Below are positions 41,716-53,444 of a stretch of 64,000 nt of DNA, one piece after another (the stretch's first letter is position 1; every line of letters begins with the position of its first letter). The DNA is taken from assembly GCA_951802425.1 (NCBI GenBank), contig OX637795.1, forward strand, positions 3,638,501 to 3,702,500, given 5' to 3'. Origin of the DNA: Clavaria fumosa (Eukaryota > Basidiomycota > Agaricomycetes > Agaricales > Clavariaceae). A program made the position numbers and the translations under genes. Under the pieces are notes generated by a model. The model had not been told where the DNA came from and searched no databases. It saw only the letters and a list, made by a program, of their open reading frames with translations.

Positions 41716-42918
41716 TCGAGTTCTACAACAGTGGTGGGCATGACGCAGGGTATGTTGAATACAGCAACTAAGCCCAGCGAATTATTCACTTTCGGAGTCA
41801 TCCATGTTTGAAACAGGACAGGCATGATTACTCCTGTCAATGATAGCCCATCGACGATCAACCCTCACCCTGCCCACCCCGCATTGGACGCATGACATGT
41901 CTACAACCTCTAATGGTCCTAGTTTCAAATAGTAAGGGTTTCTGAGCCGGTCGAAAGATTCCACGTTACACGTCTTAATAGCGGCCAGAAAAATTGTGCC
42001 AGGCTCTGAAAGTCTGAGTGAGAGTATTGCAGGCAGTTGGATAGCAAATATATGCTGCAACTGTCCATAGTAAGTCTTATTCTCGAACTGAGGCTCCCGT
42101 TGGCGCTGGCGTGCATACTTGTCTATGAGAGCCTCATACTACAAGAATAAATAAGCAATACGCAGCCTACAGAACAAGCACATACACAAACGAATGTTGC
42201 GTTGCGCATGTCATTCCACGACCTCAGTCCTGAAATTGCGACCATGGTATCGCCTTCGAGGTGTCGGACCTTCCCAAATTGTTCTATGAGTTCGGCAGGT
42301 ATATGTGGTTGAACGACGGTCACGCTCACGTCAAAACGAGTTGCTAATGCTGCTAAAATCTTGCCCAATAGTGAAGCTTCAATGGGACCTGCTTGGCGTG
42401 GTGGTAGGAGTACACAAGATTCATCTGAGATCTAGTCAGCAAGGGCTTACGCGGAATGACTGCACTTACAAGACTTATCTGTGAACTGCCCAGGAAGATC
42501 AGCATGGTGAGGTCGGTGTAGGAGAAGTTCCTCTTTCATATTATGCATAAGTTGAATTTGATCCAGCCGTGCATCGTCAACCACATATTGAGCGAGGGAG
42601 GCATAGGGGAATCGCCGGTTCTTGATTGCCTGCCACAACCGTCCACAGTATCGCTCCATGGGGAACGTCCAGGACGTCCAGACAGGTCCTGTAGCCTCAA
42701 TGGCATCGGCAATATGCATGAATGGTGAGGGTGCAAGTGCTTAGGCGGTCAGGATCTTGCTGATAATAGTATCTACGGGGGATGGCCACGGTAAGAGTCA
42801 GCTTTCCGATTTCTGAATATCACGGACATACTTTTCGTATTTCTCAACCCATCTCACGAAACTGATGCGAAGCATTGCTATATCATCCTTTGAAAGAAGG
42901 CATATGTGTAAAAGCTTC

Positions 42919-45509
42919 TGTTAGGGTAACTGATAGTTCACAGTACCTAGCCCCTCAGGGAACGATTCAGAAACCTATGCATCTCTTAAATCTCTCTATG
43001 GACTCTCCTATGCCTCTACTACCTCTGTATAACTTCACTGTCACATTACCCAAGTTATGCAAAATATCGCTAATATGCAAAGAATTGGCTCTGCAGCATG
43101 AACTAAAGGTCGCGCGAGTATGTGGCGTACACCGTCGGATTTCCAGCGATTGATAGTCCTTAAGTCCATAAAAGCGAGAGGAGAGCCTCAAAGCTCACCT
43201 CTGGAGCTTAGGATTATCCTCACTACCTGTGCAGAAAGCCCTCTCCAGTGTTATCGAAATAACGAAGGAACCACTGAGTAATTAAATATATTGCAAACGT
43301 GGGGTTATAGGGACACAGTAGGGCTACCTGTCTACCAAGTTTCAAGGGAAACGGACGGCAAATGGGCGAGATACGCGTGGGCAGTCCACAGCCAGGTTAC
43401 CCCATACTGGTGTTGTGGGTGCCGATCGATCATGATCAGACCCTGATCACGTGATCGGAGGCTGCCGCGACCTGGCGCTCTCACGGGTACCCAATTAGGA
43501 ATGGTGCTGATGGTGGCACTGCCCATCAGCGCCCACATTGCCATATTTGGCTGTACTCCTCCGGAGTGATAGTCACGGGCTTCGCGACCTTTGTGAGCAG
43601 TCCCATGCTCTCCCTTCGAATTCGTCACCCCATGACTTGGGAAGTGGACTAAGCCTTATTAATGGGGGGGGGCAACCCCCACCAAAACCGCATGACACTT
43701 ATGTAATCAACTCCGCACCTAAAATCCTCATTTGAGTGACACAAAACATAATAAAATTGTTTCTCAATGAATTCTGAAGCTATACACTCAGTTTTTTTAA
43801 AAAACATACACTGAAATTGCTGGAGTATTTGATGGTACAATTAAAATCAAGATCCCTTTACATGTGCTCAAGATAGAGGGTAGATCAGTTACAATCAGTA
43901 ATGATCAGCATTGTCCTGGAGCACTGTCACATGTGTGACTTCATCACTGCATCACACTTGGCTGCCTGATGTTGCAAGGACTTTTCCAGCTTCCACACAC
44001 ATTTTGAGGCTTCATCTTAGTGAGACAAAATGTTTCTAAATTTATTTAGAAAAGAATGTTGAAGATAGATTTTTTTCTTTTTTTTTTGTTCTTGAGATAT
44101 CAGTATTATCTCAAAAGCAAGGCCTTTAAAAAAAAATCTATCTTCAACATTTTGTTTAAAACATTTTTCTGAGCAATTCCTCTCACTGAAGCTAAGCTCA
44201 GAAATGTGTGTGGAAGGCAGATTTTCAGTCGCACTTTTTGTGTCACTGCTCTAGCAGACAGCAACAACAGGTACAAACAAAGCAAGTTTGGCAGGCCCCC
44301 CCCCATTATTAAGGACAGACTGAGGCCAGATGGAGTATAAGAGGTCTATTATTAGTATCAATTCATTATCCTGAGATAGGATAAGTGGGATTGAGGGCAG
44401 TAGAAACGGACTAAGGTCGCGATCGGGCATCGGAAAGTCGCGGAAATGATCGGAGGCGACTGTGGGGCATTTCCCCACATTCTCCAGGTGTTGGATCGCA
44501 AACATTGAGCCATTATGACTCGTTATGAATATTTTTAGATTATGTCAAACCTTCGAAATGAAATAACTTGTTAAGAAAACGAGTTAAAATTATGAATCCT
44601 TCTGAGGATATAGCCACTCATTTATCCTCAATTATGAATATAAGAACTACCTTTTATATTGAGTAGTTATTGAGCTATTCAATATTTACTGTAAATAGAA
44701 AGTAGTTGAATTGCAGTATAAATACGGGGTGGAATCTTGCGTTCCACATCGCATTTCATAACCCACAAGTCGAGTGACGCTCTCCAAAGGAGACCTAAGC
44801 CATAGCTGGGCTAGCTCAGCAGCTATAACCCATTTAGTATAGTTAAGGATGAAATCTGATTATACTAAATAAAGTAATTGCTGGTTGAGGACTTAGTCTG
44901 ACTAAGCGATTATGGTATCATTGGTATCATTGGATAGCCGGACTTCGCGTCTATCGGAAGGCGAGAGCTCCCCTCGACCGGTCAGTTATTCATTGAGTTA
45001 TGAATATTCTAATTAAGTGTACAATGTCCTGTACTGTACATAAGATCAGTCTATTCATACAAAGGTATGTTTAGTGAATAACTAAAGAACCAGTGAGAAT
45101 CAAGGGATGGTTTATAGAGCTGGAGTGCTCTAAATAACCAGGGGAATTTCATGGTTCCTTCACCCTAATTCTCTGGCCTTTGGTTAACTAGTTATTCGAT
45201 GTTTATTCTTAAACCTCACACATTGAATTGGCCTGAGTAGTTAATACTTATAGACTGGTCAGCTATTGAGGCATGGTGCTGACCTGTGGGTCACCACTAG
45301 GTCAAGGCAAACCCATGAGGGTCAATGGCTAAAGCTATAGGTCATGGCTACCAGGTTACTAACTAATAATATCTTGCCCAAAGCAATGCCTTGCTAGCAG
45401 TGTTGGTTTCAATACTGTTAGCAGGAAGGTATGGAACTGGAGGATCTACTAGTCCTGTAGACCAATTGCATAAGGAATTGAGGACCTGTCTGAGTCATCC
45501 TGACTCTCA
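42919..45509. mobile_element. Composite insertion inside the tnp2 gene
   Basis: Separates ..WIWYWMQSEMS (45509) from ..LSKDDIAMLRISF (42895) of the transposase. The left end begins TGTTAGGGTAACTG, LTR-like, with ccataaaagcg (43166) as a possible TATA. In the middle sits a foldback element (43654-44314). The right part (about 44515-45480) has a TATA box tataaata at 44718-44725 and tggtatcattgg repeated at about 44913, which resembles a tRNA-iMet primer-binding site of an LTR element. No pol or gag is present. Exact borders and target duplications could not be fixed. Confidence 0.55.
43654..44314. mobile_element. Foldback/MITE-like element with G-run ends and a long internal hairpin
   Basis: Ends are inverted: ccttattaatggggggggg and cccccccccattattaagg. 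Inside, gtgacacaaaa (43737) pairs with ttttgtgtcac (44239), and arms of about 93 nt (43985-44077 and 44127-44220) pair around a loop of about 50 nt; a 22-nt stretch (44055-44076 against 44130-44151) is perfectly complementary. No ORF. Confidence 0.75.
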
Positions 45510-47526
45510 GTGACTCATTTCTGACTGCATCCAGTACCAGATCCATAACAGTTTCACAAGATCAATAAAGTGATCGTAGTACTTAGGCTTAGAGAACTTT
45601 CGCTGTAGGAGAACAGGTCCAAGATAAAGCGCCCAGAATGACCATGAGTCGGCAGTGCAGGCAGAACGGTCACGAGCGATATTGGGAGGGTGTGCACAAA
45701 ACGCAGAAGGCAGCGTAGCGCCAGATGCTGCTGTCGCCTCTCCGATTGCTTCCCAAACGGCCTTCTGGAGGTGATAAGACTCGCAGCCTTGATCTAAACC
45801 CTTGAAGTCACCTGTCCAGAGTGATATCAAGTTTGGCACGAGGTTCTCCCATATGATATGCATGAAATCGTAAGGGAAGGAGGATGGGAAAGTCAGTGAG
45901 GAGAGATAGCTGAGGATAGGTATGCCTTTAATTCCAAATAATTTGGAGAGTCGTTCTGACTCCATCTGTGTTGATGCTAGCTGCACCTGATGTCCCTGTC
46001 CAAGCATCTCCGAATGCATTCATAACGGAAGGTTGTTAGCATCATACTTCTGGATGGCAGAACGGGAATGTCGGATATCGGGGTGGCAACTTCGGTCCAG
46101 CGGAACATAACATGTGTTTCCTCTTTGGTTAGGCGCACGGACTCCAATAATTTTGCAAGCCCGGCAGGGCAAATACCTGTTGTGGCCCTTGATGTTTAGA
46201 AGCATAGATATTGAGGGAATATCACCAGACATGATGATGGCATGAGCACGTAGCGCAAAAATAGCCAATTGTTGAACATCGAAAGCACGGATGCCTACTG
46301 CTAATTTCATCAATTCCTCCACGGCTGGCCACAAGAATGAGTCCATGTCCTTTGGCTTCTTTGGCCCAGGAACAACACCTAAGCAGAGTATGTACTCTTT
46401 GCGAAATTGGATCTCTGGAGGGAGATTGTAATTAAAGATGATGAGAGGCCATGTCGTTGCTTGGCGGCGGCGGAATGGTGTGAAGCCATCCGTGGAGAGT
46501 CCCAAGGCAATATCCCGCGGGTCACAAAGGTAGGTGTGGGGCAGCTCCTGCCCATCAACGACGACGTGCTTCCCAAGAAGATTAAGATAAATAGACCCAT
46601 CGAAAATGTTGTTACTAATGTTTGGTGAATGTTGACGTTTGCTATGGTACTTCATTTGCAAGGCAAGATCAGGGTTTCGGAAAAGTGCAACCAAACAAGG
46701 GGCTAGAGGGACATAAAAGAAAACCTTTCGAGGTCGTCCCTCAGTATCGCATCGTGGGGTGTCACAATAAGGGCAGCTAGTAAGAGATGCATGCAGACCA
46801 ACAAAGCAACAGCAGTCGTATATGACAGGGTTGAGACCAGAGATAAACGCAACCCGAGACCTTGTCTCCTTCCAGCCCGGCAAAAGGGTTGATGCAAATA
46901 TGAATGACAATTTCTCGAACGTGCTGTCTGTCAAGTAATCCCTGACTTTCAAAGCAAATGCTCAGATCATCAGCTGAAAGAAGAATGAGATGATGACCAA
47001 TGTATTATATGAGCGACTCACCAGATGTTGCCAGTTCGCGTTTGAAACTTTCACCAAGCTCGTCCCAGAGATCCAGTCTGGAACTCCCTCGATATGATGT
47101 CTCATTATCAGTCCCCCCCATACGGTCATCACATGAGCTCATGTTGTCTTCTCCACAACTCCCTTCATCGCTCTGATGATCTACATAAACATCACGACTC
47201 CGACGTCTGGAGATGTCCGACATCACGGCATTGACAAGGGCTGATGTCCGATTCTCAAGGTCAAGCTCTGTGCCCTCGTCATGGCTATGCATCCATGCTG
47301 AATTGTTATGGTCTAATCCATGTGTATTGGCATCCAGCGGTATGGCCTCCACATGATTTTCCAATGCGTGATGTGTGCGATGTGGTTGTTTGACATGAGC
47401 TGGACGGACGTATGGGGAAGTGGCTTTGAGCCTGGGCGGACCCCGCAGCTGGCGATGCCGGTACTCTGTGCTAACACTAACCAGCTGCTGGCAACATAGA
47501 CAGAACACCTTGCTTGTCTTGCCCAT

Positions 47527-47864
47527 TTCCTCTGTGCGCAATAGCTGGAAATCACGAATCACAAAGACAGGGACAATGATGCACGATGATGACTGGCAGG
47601 CAAACACCGTTTGTGTTGAGGATATAGAGATGAGGCGAGAGAAAGGGCGGTCGAGGAAAATAAGAAATGCAGAAAGCGACAAAGACTCGGCACAAGAAAA
47701 CAGCAAAGCAAGAGAGTAGCAAAGTCACAAAGTGCTCGTGGCACCTCGGCAAATGCGACACATAAATACCAGAGGCAAAGCACAACGGGATATTCAGCAA
47801 CCGCTCCTGCTAAGTCCTGTTACAAAAAAAACCTATAGTTCTATCATCCCGCAATAAGACTTCT
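47527..47864. promoter_or_regulatory. Divergent intergenic region between tnp2 and the coiled-coil gene
   Basis: 338 bp between two divergent start codons. No TATA in an obvious position on either strand; probably a shared promoter of the CACTA element. Confidence 0.35.
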
Positions 47865-48759
47865 ATGACGACTAGGGCATCAGGAAACAGAGGACGCATG
47901 GGATCTAGGGTCACCGCATCACCAAATGAGGAGCCGCCCAAATCGAAAGAGAAGACAGCAGTGAAACCAATGAAAAAGAATCAGGTAGAGACAGAGATAG
48001 CCAAGCTGAAGGGTATGTTTAAATTACCCTGTAAATCAGGAACACAACTTAAATTACATTACATAGAACAGCTTGCAGAAGCGATAGATGCCGGGAAAAG
48101 GGCTGAAGAGGCGAGAGATGAGGCTCTAAAAGCGAAAGGCGAAGCTGAAGCTGCAAGGCAAGAGGCGGAAGAGCGAGTTAGGAAGACTGAGACGACTGCG
48201 GCTTCAGATTCGATTCCAAGGCCTAAAGCTACGGAAATGTCTGAGGGGGCCAATAGATTGCATAGAGCAATGGGATTAGCAGATGATAAAACTAAGTATC
48301 TTGCCATTCAGGTGATTCACTGCCTACTAACATTTTGGAGCAGTCAACCGTATGCGACCTTGTGCATCAAGTCCATCTTGACCTGCAGCTCGCATATCAT
48401 CGCCAACCCACCAAGGACCTGGGAGACTTATTCAAGATGGTAAGCAAGGGATATCGTAGACAATCGTGACTTAAGTCGTCCACGTAGGCACATCGCCTTC
48501 AACCCCATCTTTCATATTTTCAGAACGACTGGGCTACAGCCGAACTGGTCAAACAATATCTCAGTAATCGCAGGAAAAGCAACTCACGTAAGAGATGACT
48601 ACTGCCCAGAGCACCGGAACAGGCGAAGAGGCACCGTCGGACTGATAAAGCGACCTCGGGTGACGAAGATAGCAACGATGCTGACGAAGAGCAGGAATAT
48701 GATGTCCAGAATGTGGCGGGTGGTGAGGGCAGTGAGGGAGAAAGCGTGGATTGTTGACC
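47865..48759 (+). CDS. Coiled-coil protein, divergent partner of the CACTA transposase
   Basis: ATG 47865 (MTTRASGNRGRMGSRVTASP). A basic N-terminus is followed by a coiled coil (IDAGKRAEEARDEALKAKGE and onward, to residue 105) and SEGANRLHRAMGLADDKTKY. Likely introns: 48313-48343 (GTGATT..GAGCAG, only 31 nt, doubtful) and 48442-48524 (GTAAGC..TTTCAG). Then NDWATAELVKQYLSNRRKSN and, after a third junction near 48580, KRHRRTDKATSGDEDSNDAD, stop 48757-48759. The last junction does not keep phase with obvious sites, so the model there is uncertain or the gene is slightly decayed. Function unknown; its position suggests an accessory protein of the CACTA element. Confidence 0.5.
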
Positions 48760-48879
48760 AGATGGACATTTAGATTGGATAGGGTGATAAAATGGACATC
48801 GAGCACGACAAACTTGAGGCGTGGTGAAGTCGTGTGAAGGACCAAACTGGACAAAATTCAAATCTTGGGTAAATTATGC

Positions 48880-49410
48880 TTCCAGACATGCATGCACACA
48901 TGTGTGCATGTATGGACATGCATGGACATGTATGTACACACATGTGCATCTGTGTACATGTGTGCCCATTCATTCACATGCATGAGCAATGAATGTGCAT
49001 ATGTGTCCATGCATGGGCACATGTGTCAATATTGGCCCTGTGTGTGCAAATGTGTGCTAATATATGGGCAAGCCTATGTGCAAGCTTATGCCAATTTGTG
49101 TAAGCTTATGCTAATATATGTGCAAGCTTATGCCAATCTGTGCAGAATTATGCTAATATATATGCAAGCTTATGCCAATTTGTGGAGAATTATGTGCAAG
49201 TTTGTGTAGCATTATGCTTATATGTGTGCAAACTTATGCCAATCTGTGGAGAATTATGTGCAAGTTTGTGTAGCATTATGCTTATATGTGTGCAAGCTTA
49301 TGCCAATTTGTGCAAGCTTATGCTAAAATATGTGCAAGCTTATGCAATCTGTGCAGAATTATGCTAATATATGTGCAAGTTTGTGCAGCATTTTGCTTAT
49401 ATGTGTGCAA
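48880..49410. repeat. Minisatellite: acatgcatg-type and 21-bp units
   Basis: 48880-49020 is built from catgcatg/acatgtgt words. 49060-49410 consists of about 16 units of 21 bp of the type tgtgcaagcttatgccaattt with variants (agaattatgctaatata, tagcattatgcttatat). No stop appears in one plus-strand frame because 21 is a multiple of three (QAYANLC heptads), but this does not indicate a gene. Confidence 0.85.
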
Positions 49411-49411
49411 G

Positions 49412-52400
49412 TGTTAGGACTGCTTACCTAAGCCACCTCAGCAAATACCAAAAGCCAATGGAAAGAGGTGGAAGTGAAGTCACATGACGTACCATGACCT
49501 TTAGTGACCTGTAATGCCCACCTGCAACCTTGTAGAGGTGTTAATTGCATGATCTCATCCTTCCTGCCAGTTGTAGGATTGCGGAGGTAGGACTATTCAT
49601 CAGGAAAAGTGCAAAGTGACTTAGGCAGTCTTAGACCTGTCTTAAATTGGATTTAAGAAAAATTAAGACAAGTTGGACTAAGACGAGACTGTCTTAGTCT
49701 AAGACAATCCAATTTTCCAGATTTGTCTTAGATACATCTTAATAATCTTGGCAGGCCTTAATGGTTCTTAGCATCTGGCAGACCAAGAGGTATCAAGTAT
49801 AATTAAGAGCCAAAACTTAGCCTTACAGCTACTGAATCTGACTGAAACCTGTCTTAAACACCTCAGGAAACATAAAACTTTCTTGACCAGAACTTGGCCA
49901 AACTTCAATGATCTTAATCCTCAAATTAGACTCAACTTATTAGTAATCAAGTAGTTGATTAAGACAATATTATTAATCAAGTACAGTCAAGTACAGTCAA
50001 GTACATGTAAGAACATATAAGGCCTATGTAAGGAGCCACAGCAGCCGCCGCCGCCGCCGCTGCTGCTATTGCTCCGCCGCCGCCGCCGCTGCTGCTGCTA
50101 TTGCTCCGCCGCCGCCGCCGCTGCTGCTGCTATTGCTCTGCCGCTGCTGCCGCTACCGCCGTTGCTGCTGCCGCCGTTGCTGCCGCCGCCGCTGCTGCTG
50201 TTGCTCCGTCGCAGCCGTTGCTGCTGCTGCTGCTGCCGTCGATGTTGCTGTCGCCGCCGCCGCCGTCGATGTTGCTGCCGCCGCCGCCATTGTTTTGCTG
50301 TCGCCACCGCCGCCGCCCCGTTGCTTTGCTGCCGCCGCCGCCGCCGTCGATGTTGCTGTCGCCGCCGCCACCGTCAATGTTGCTGCCGCCGCCGCCGTTG
50401 CTTTGCTGTCGCCGCCGCCGCCGCCGTTGCTTTGCTGCTGCTGCCGCCGCCGCCGCCCCGTTGCTTTGCTGCCGCCGCCGCCCCGTTGCTTTGCTGCCGC
50501 CGCCGCCCCGTTGCTTTGCTGCCGCCATCGCCGCCGCCGCCGCCCCGTTGCTTTGCTGCCGCCCCATTGCTTTGCTGCCGCCGTCGCCGCTGCCGCTGCC
50601 CCGTTGCTTTGCTGCCGCCGTCGCCGCCGCCGCCGCCCCGTTGCTTTGCTGCCGCCGTCGCCGTCGCCGCTGCCCCGTTGCTTTGCTGCCGCCGTCGCCG
50701 CCGCCGCTGCCCCGTTGCTTCGCTTTGCTGCCGCCGCCGTCAATGTTGCTTTGCTGTTGCCGCCGCCGCCGCCATGGTTGTTTCTGCCGTAGCCGCTGCT
50801 GTTGTTGCTGCCGCCGCCGCCGTTGCTTTGCTGCTGCTGCCACTGCTGCCGCCGTCGTCGTCGTTGCCGGAGGAGAAAGATAGGGAAAGGAAGGGGAGAG
50901 AAGAGAGGGAGGAGAGGGAAAGAGAGGAGAGGGAGAAGCAGCCCTCACCATCGCTCTGTAAATAATAAAAAATGAAAAGAATATGAACAAAAGGGGAGAG
51001 GACGCACCTGATGGACCCTCCCTGAGGGTGCCGCCGCCGTCGTTGTTGTGAGGAGAGAGGAGAGGGCCGCCGCCGCCGCAGTCATCGCTGGAGGAGAGAG
51101 AGGGTGAGGGTGAAGGTGCCGCCGTCATCGTCGCTGGAGGTGAGGGCGAGGGTGCCATCGCCGTTGTCGTCGTTGCTGGAGGTGAGGGTGAGGGTGCCGT
51201 TGTCGTCGCTGGGGATGGGATAGAGGGAGGAGAGAGAGGGAGAGGAGAGGAGAGGAGAGAGAGGGTGTCGCCGCCATTGTTGTCATTGCTGGGGATGAGA
51301 GAGAGGGAATGGAAAGAGAGAAGGTGCCGCCGTCGTCGTCAGAGAGGCATGGGTGATGGTGGGAGAACGACAAGTTCAACATAGCATGTGACGACTTTCT
51401 GAACGTTGGAGTTTAAAATAAACACAATGCGGATTTGTTCCTGAGCCCTCAGTAAATGTGTATAAATCATGAAAATATTAATATAAGCCATCCTAATAAG
51501 CATTTATATCCTATCAAAATTTGAAGGTAATCCATTCATTGGTTGTTGAGAACCCACAGTGTTGTCATGCTGAGTTTGAAATTGCAGGAACTTCGCACTT
51601 CACACTAGAGGCAAATGCAATGCTGACACAGCCTCACCCTGATTAGGCAGTACCCTCTAATAGTGAACCCTGAACTGAACTGCAAGTTCAGTTCAGGTGA
51701 GGAAGTGAACATCTGAGGACTGAACCAAAGCTTGGATTTAGTGACCAGTTCAGACTGAACTTTGACTGCACCATGGGGATCTTTGGCCATAAGGGTGCTC
51801 AAGCACCACACCTAGGCAGCATTCATTCTAAGACCAACAGCAACAGCAGCATCAGCAGCAAAGCAGTGATGGTGGCAGAAATGCAGCAGCAGTGGCAAAG
51901 CAGTGACAGTGGTGGCAGCAGTGGCAGCAGCAACAGTGGTGGCAGCAGCAACAGCTTGTCTTATACATCTTAGCCATCTTAGCTGTCTTGTTTGATATGT
52001 GGCTACTTGTGTCAAGCTGGCTAAGGTGCTTTAAGCTGGCTAAGTTCAGCTATGTTTGGTTAAGAAGATTTGATGTTTCCTGATGCAGCAGATTAAGACA
52101 TTTGATTAAGACTCTGCTGGTCATCTTCATGGTCTTGGCTCCAATGGCTTGGGTGCACCACTTCATTGAATATCTGAATGGTCTTAGAAAAGATATTACC
52201 TTAATATCTAGATGGTCTTAGAAAAGATATTTTCTTAGGTTTAGATCTTGTCATCTTGAGAAAGATGGAGTTGTACTTGCCACCTTATTTGGTCTTGGAT
52301 TGGGTGGCACCCTCCTCTTTGTAATTACATCTGGATGGTCTTAGAAAGGATATTTTCTTAAGTTTAAAGCTTGTCATCTAGCCATCTTATTTGGTCTTGG

Positions 52401-52654
52401 ATTGGGTGAAACCATTTCTTAAAATTACATCTCAACTTCTGGATGGTCTTATGAAAGATATTATCTTAATACCTGGACAGTCTTAGGACAGATGTTTTCT
52501 TAGGCATAGCACTTGAGCTCTTATACCATGACTTTTTGCTCTTAGTACTATTTTTATCTGGTGCTTATGATCTTTACTACTTAATTATACTTATCATGTC
52601 TTAGATTCCATTCTTTATAAAAAAATTAAGACATCCCCAAGACAACTTTGTCAT
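49412..52654. mobile_element. Unclassified repeat-rich block with gtcttag-rich flanks
   Basis: Starts tgttaggactgcttacctaag, similar to 61432 (tgttaggattgcttacctaag). 49610-49760 and 52070-52650 are packed with gtcttag/ctaagac and ttaagac words, including tandem-like units ggatggtcttagaaa.gatatt (52170-52510). Such subterminal motif clusters are typical of DNA transposon ends, but no transposase is present between them; the middle is a (CCG)n-like block and unique sequence. 51665-51770 has several ttcagttcag/ctgaactgaac words. Borders uncertain. Confidence 0.4.
50041..50870. repeat. (CCG)n-rich microsatellite block
   Basis: 830 bp almost entirely of gcc, gct and gtt triplets, with an inner motif ttgctttgctgccgccgccgcccc repeated from 50400 to 50720. 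Long open frames in every phase (poly-Arg/Cys/Leu and, on the other strand, poly-Gly/Ser/Gln) reflect triplet composition. A related, more degenerate gccgccgtcgtcg tract continues to about 51360 with agagagg runs. Confidence 0.9.
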
Positions 52655-52843
52655 CTTGGCTCTGTACTCAGGCTGAGACGGGGGAGGGGCTTACATAATG
52701 GACACAATAGGTGAGAGCAGGCTTATGTAAATGTGAACTATACAGTGGTAAGCTGGAGACTAGGTATGGGAGAGCTTGGGTCAGACAAGTGGTGGCACTT
52801 GTCTGAGCCAGGCTGGGTGTGCCGGGGGAGCGACAGGACCACC
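52655..52843 (-). repeat. Ngaro B2 repeat
   Basis: 189 bp, cttggctctgtactcagg to gcgacaggaccacc, matching B1 at 53175-53363 over its full length. Confidence 0.9.
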
Positions 52844-52897
52844 GGCAACGACGAAACCAGCCACCAATGAGTAAGTCTAAAGGGAGCGGAGGGTGGG

Positions 52898-53174
52898 TAA
52901 TGCGAGGAGAGGTGATGTATCGGGTGTGGGGAGGAATGGGGAGACTTGGGGGAGGGCAAGGAGGGCAAGGACATTATATATGTAGGTGCAGGAGGGAGAG
53001 TATGATGTCATTTGGGATTGCGAGACGCGATGGATCGCGAGAGGCAGAGGTAGGCACGTGAGGACTTTGTTGGCCAAAGATGCGATGGATCGCGAGAGGA
53101 GAGGTGGGCACGTGAGGCTTTCGTTGGCCAAGACAACGCGTTCTTGTCACACTCTTGTGACCGAACCCTCCCGT
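52898..53174 (-). repeat. Ngaro A2 repeat
   Basis: taatgcgaggagaggtgatg to aaccctcccgt, matching A1 (58550-58771) but 55 bp longer, because gcgatggatcgcgagagg..ttggccaa is tandemly duplicated. It directly abuts B1. Confidence 0.9.
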
Positions 53175-53363
53175 CTTGGCTCTGTACTCAGGCTGAGACG
53201 GGGGAGGGGCTTACATAATGGACACAATAGGTGAGAGCAGGCTTATGTAAATGTGAACTATACAGTGGTAAGCTGGAGACTAGGTATGGGAGAGCTTGGG
53301 TCAGACAAGTGGTGGCACTTGTCTGAGCCAGGCTGGGTGTGCCGGGGGAGCGACAGGACCACC
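53175..53363 (-). repeat. Ngaro B1 repeat
   Basis: 189-bp copy of B2, lying between the recombinase gene and A2. Confidence 0.9.
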
Positions 53364-53444
53364 CGAATGTGAGCCGGCGGGCGATGACGTGCGGGAGCGG
53401 AGACGGCACCCCCCAGCCCAGAGGGACGCTCGACGGCGAGGCAA

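Larger units (their letters stand above)
41782..47526 (-). pseudogene. CACTA (tnp2-type) transposase, interrupted
   Basis: Start ATG 47524-47526 (MGKTSKVFCLCCQQLVSV), with a CXXC..HRH zinc-binding motif. Exon 1 ends near 47022 (GTGAGT). The transposase core (tnp2 family) runs 46952-45507: VAFISGLNPVIYDCCCFVG, YCDTPRCD, GLSTDGFTPF, NIKGHNRYLPCRACKI, then LSYLSSLTFPSSFPYDFMHI and IWENLVPNLISLWTG. C-terminal exons after the insertion: SFVRWVEKYEK (about 42850), FPMERYCGRLWQAIKNRRFP (about 42650) and CVQCGVGRVRVDRRWAIIDR (about 41870), stop 41782. Lesions: an in-frame TGA at 46020-46022 where the motif expects Arg; a probable small deletion near 46965; and about 2.6 kb of foreign repeats between 45509 and 42900. 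Confidence 0.8.

Noticed and set aside
49060..49367. Plus-strand protein of QAYANLC heptads
   Set aside because: A 21-bp minisatellite stays open by arithmetic; units vary without codon constraint.
50069..51158. Long ORFs of poly-Arg/Cys/Leu (plus) and poly-Gly/Ser/Gln (minus)
   Set aside because: They arise from (CCG)n triplet composition in every frame; no domain, no plausible start context.
51659..51770. A fourth hAT MITE starting tagtgaaccctgaactg
   Set aside because: No matching inverted end and no 8-bp duplication found.
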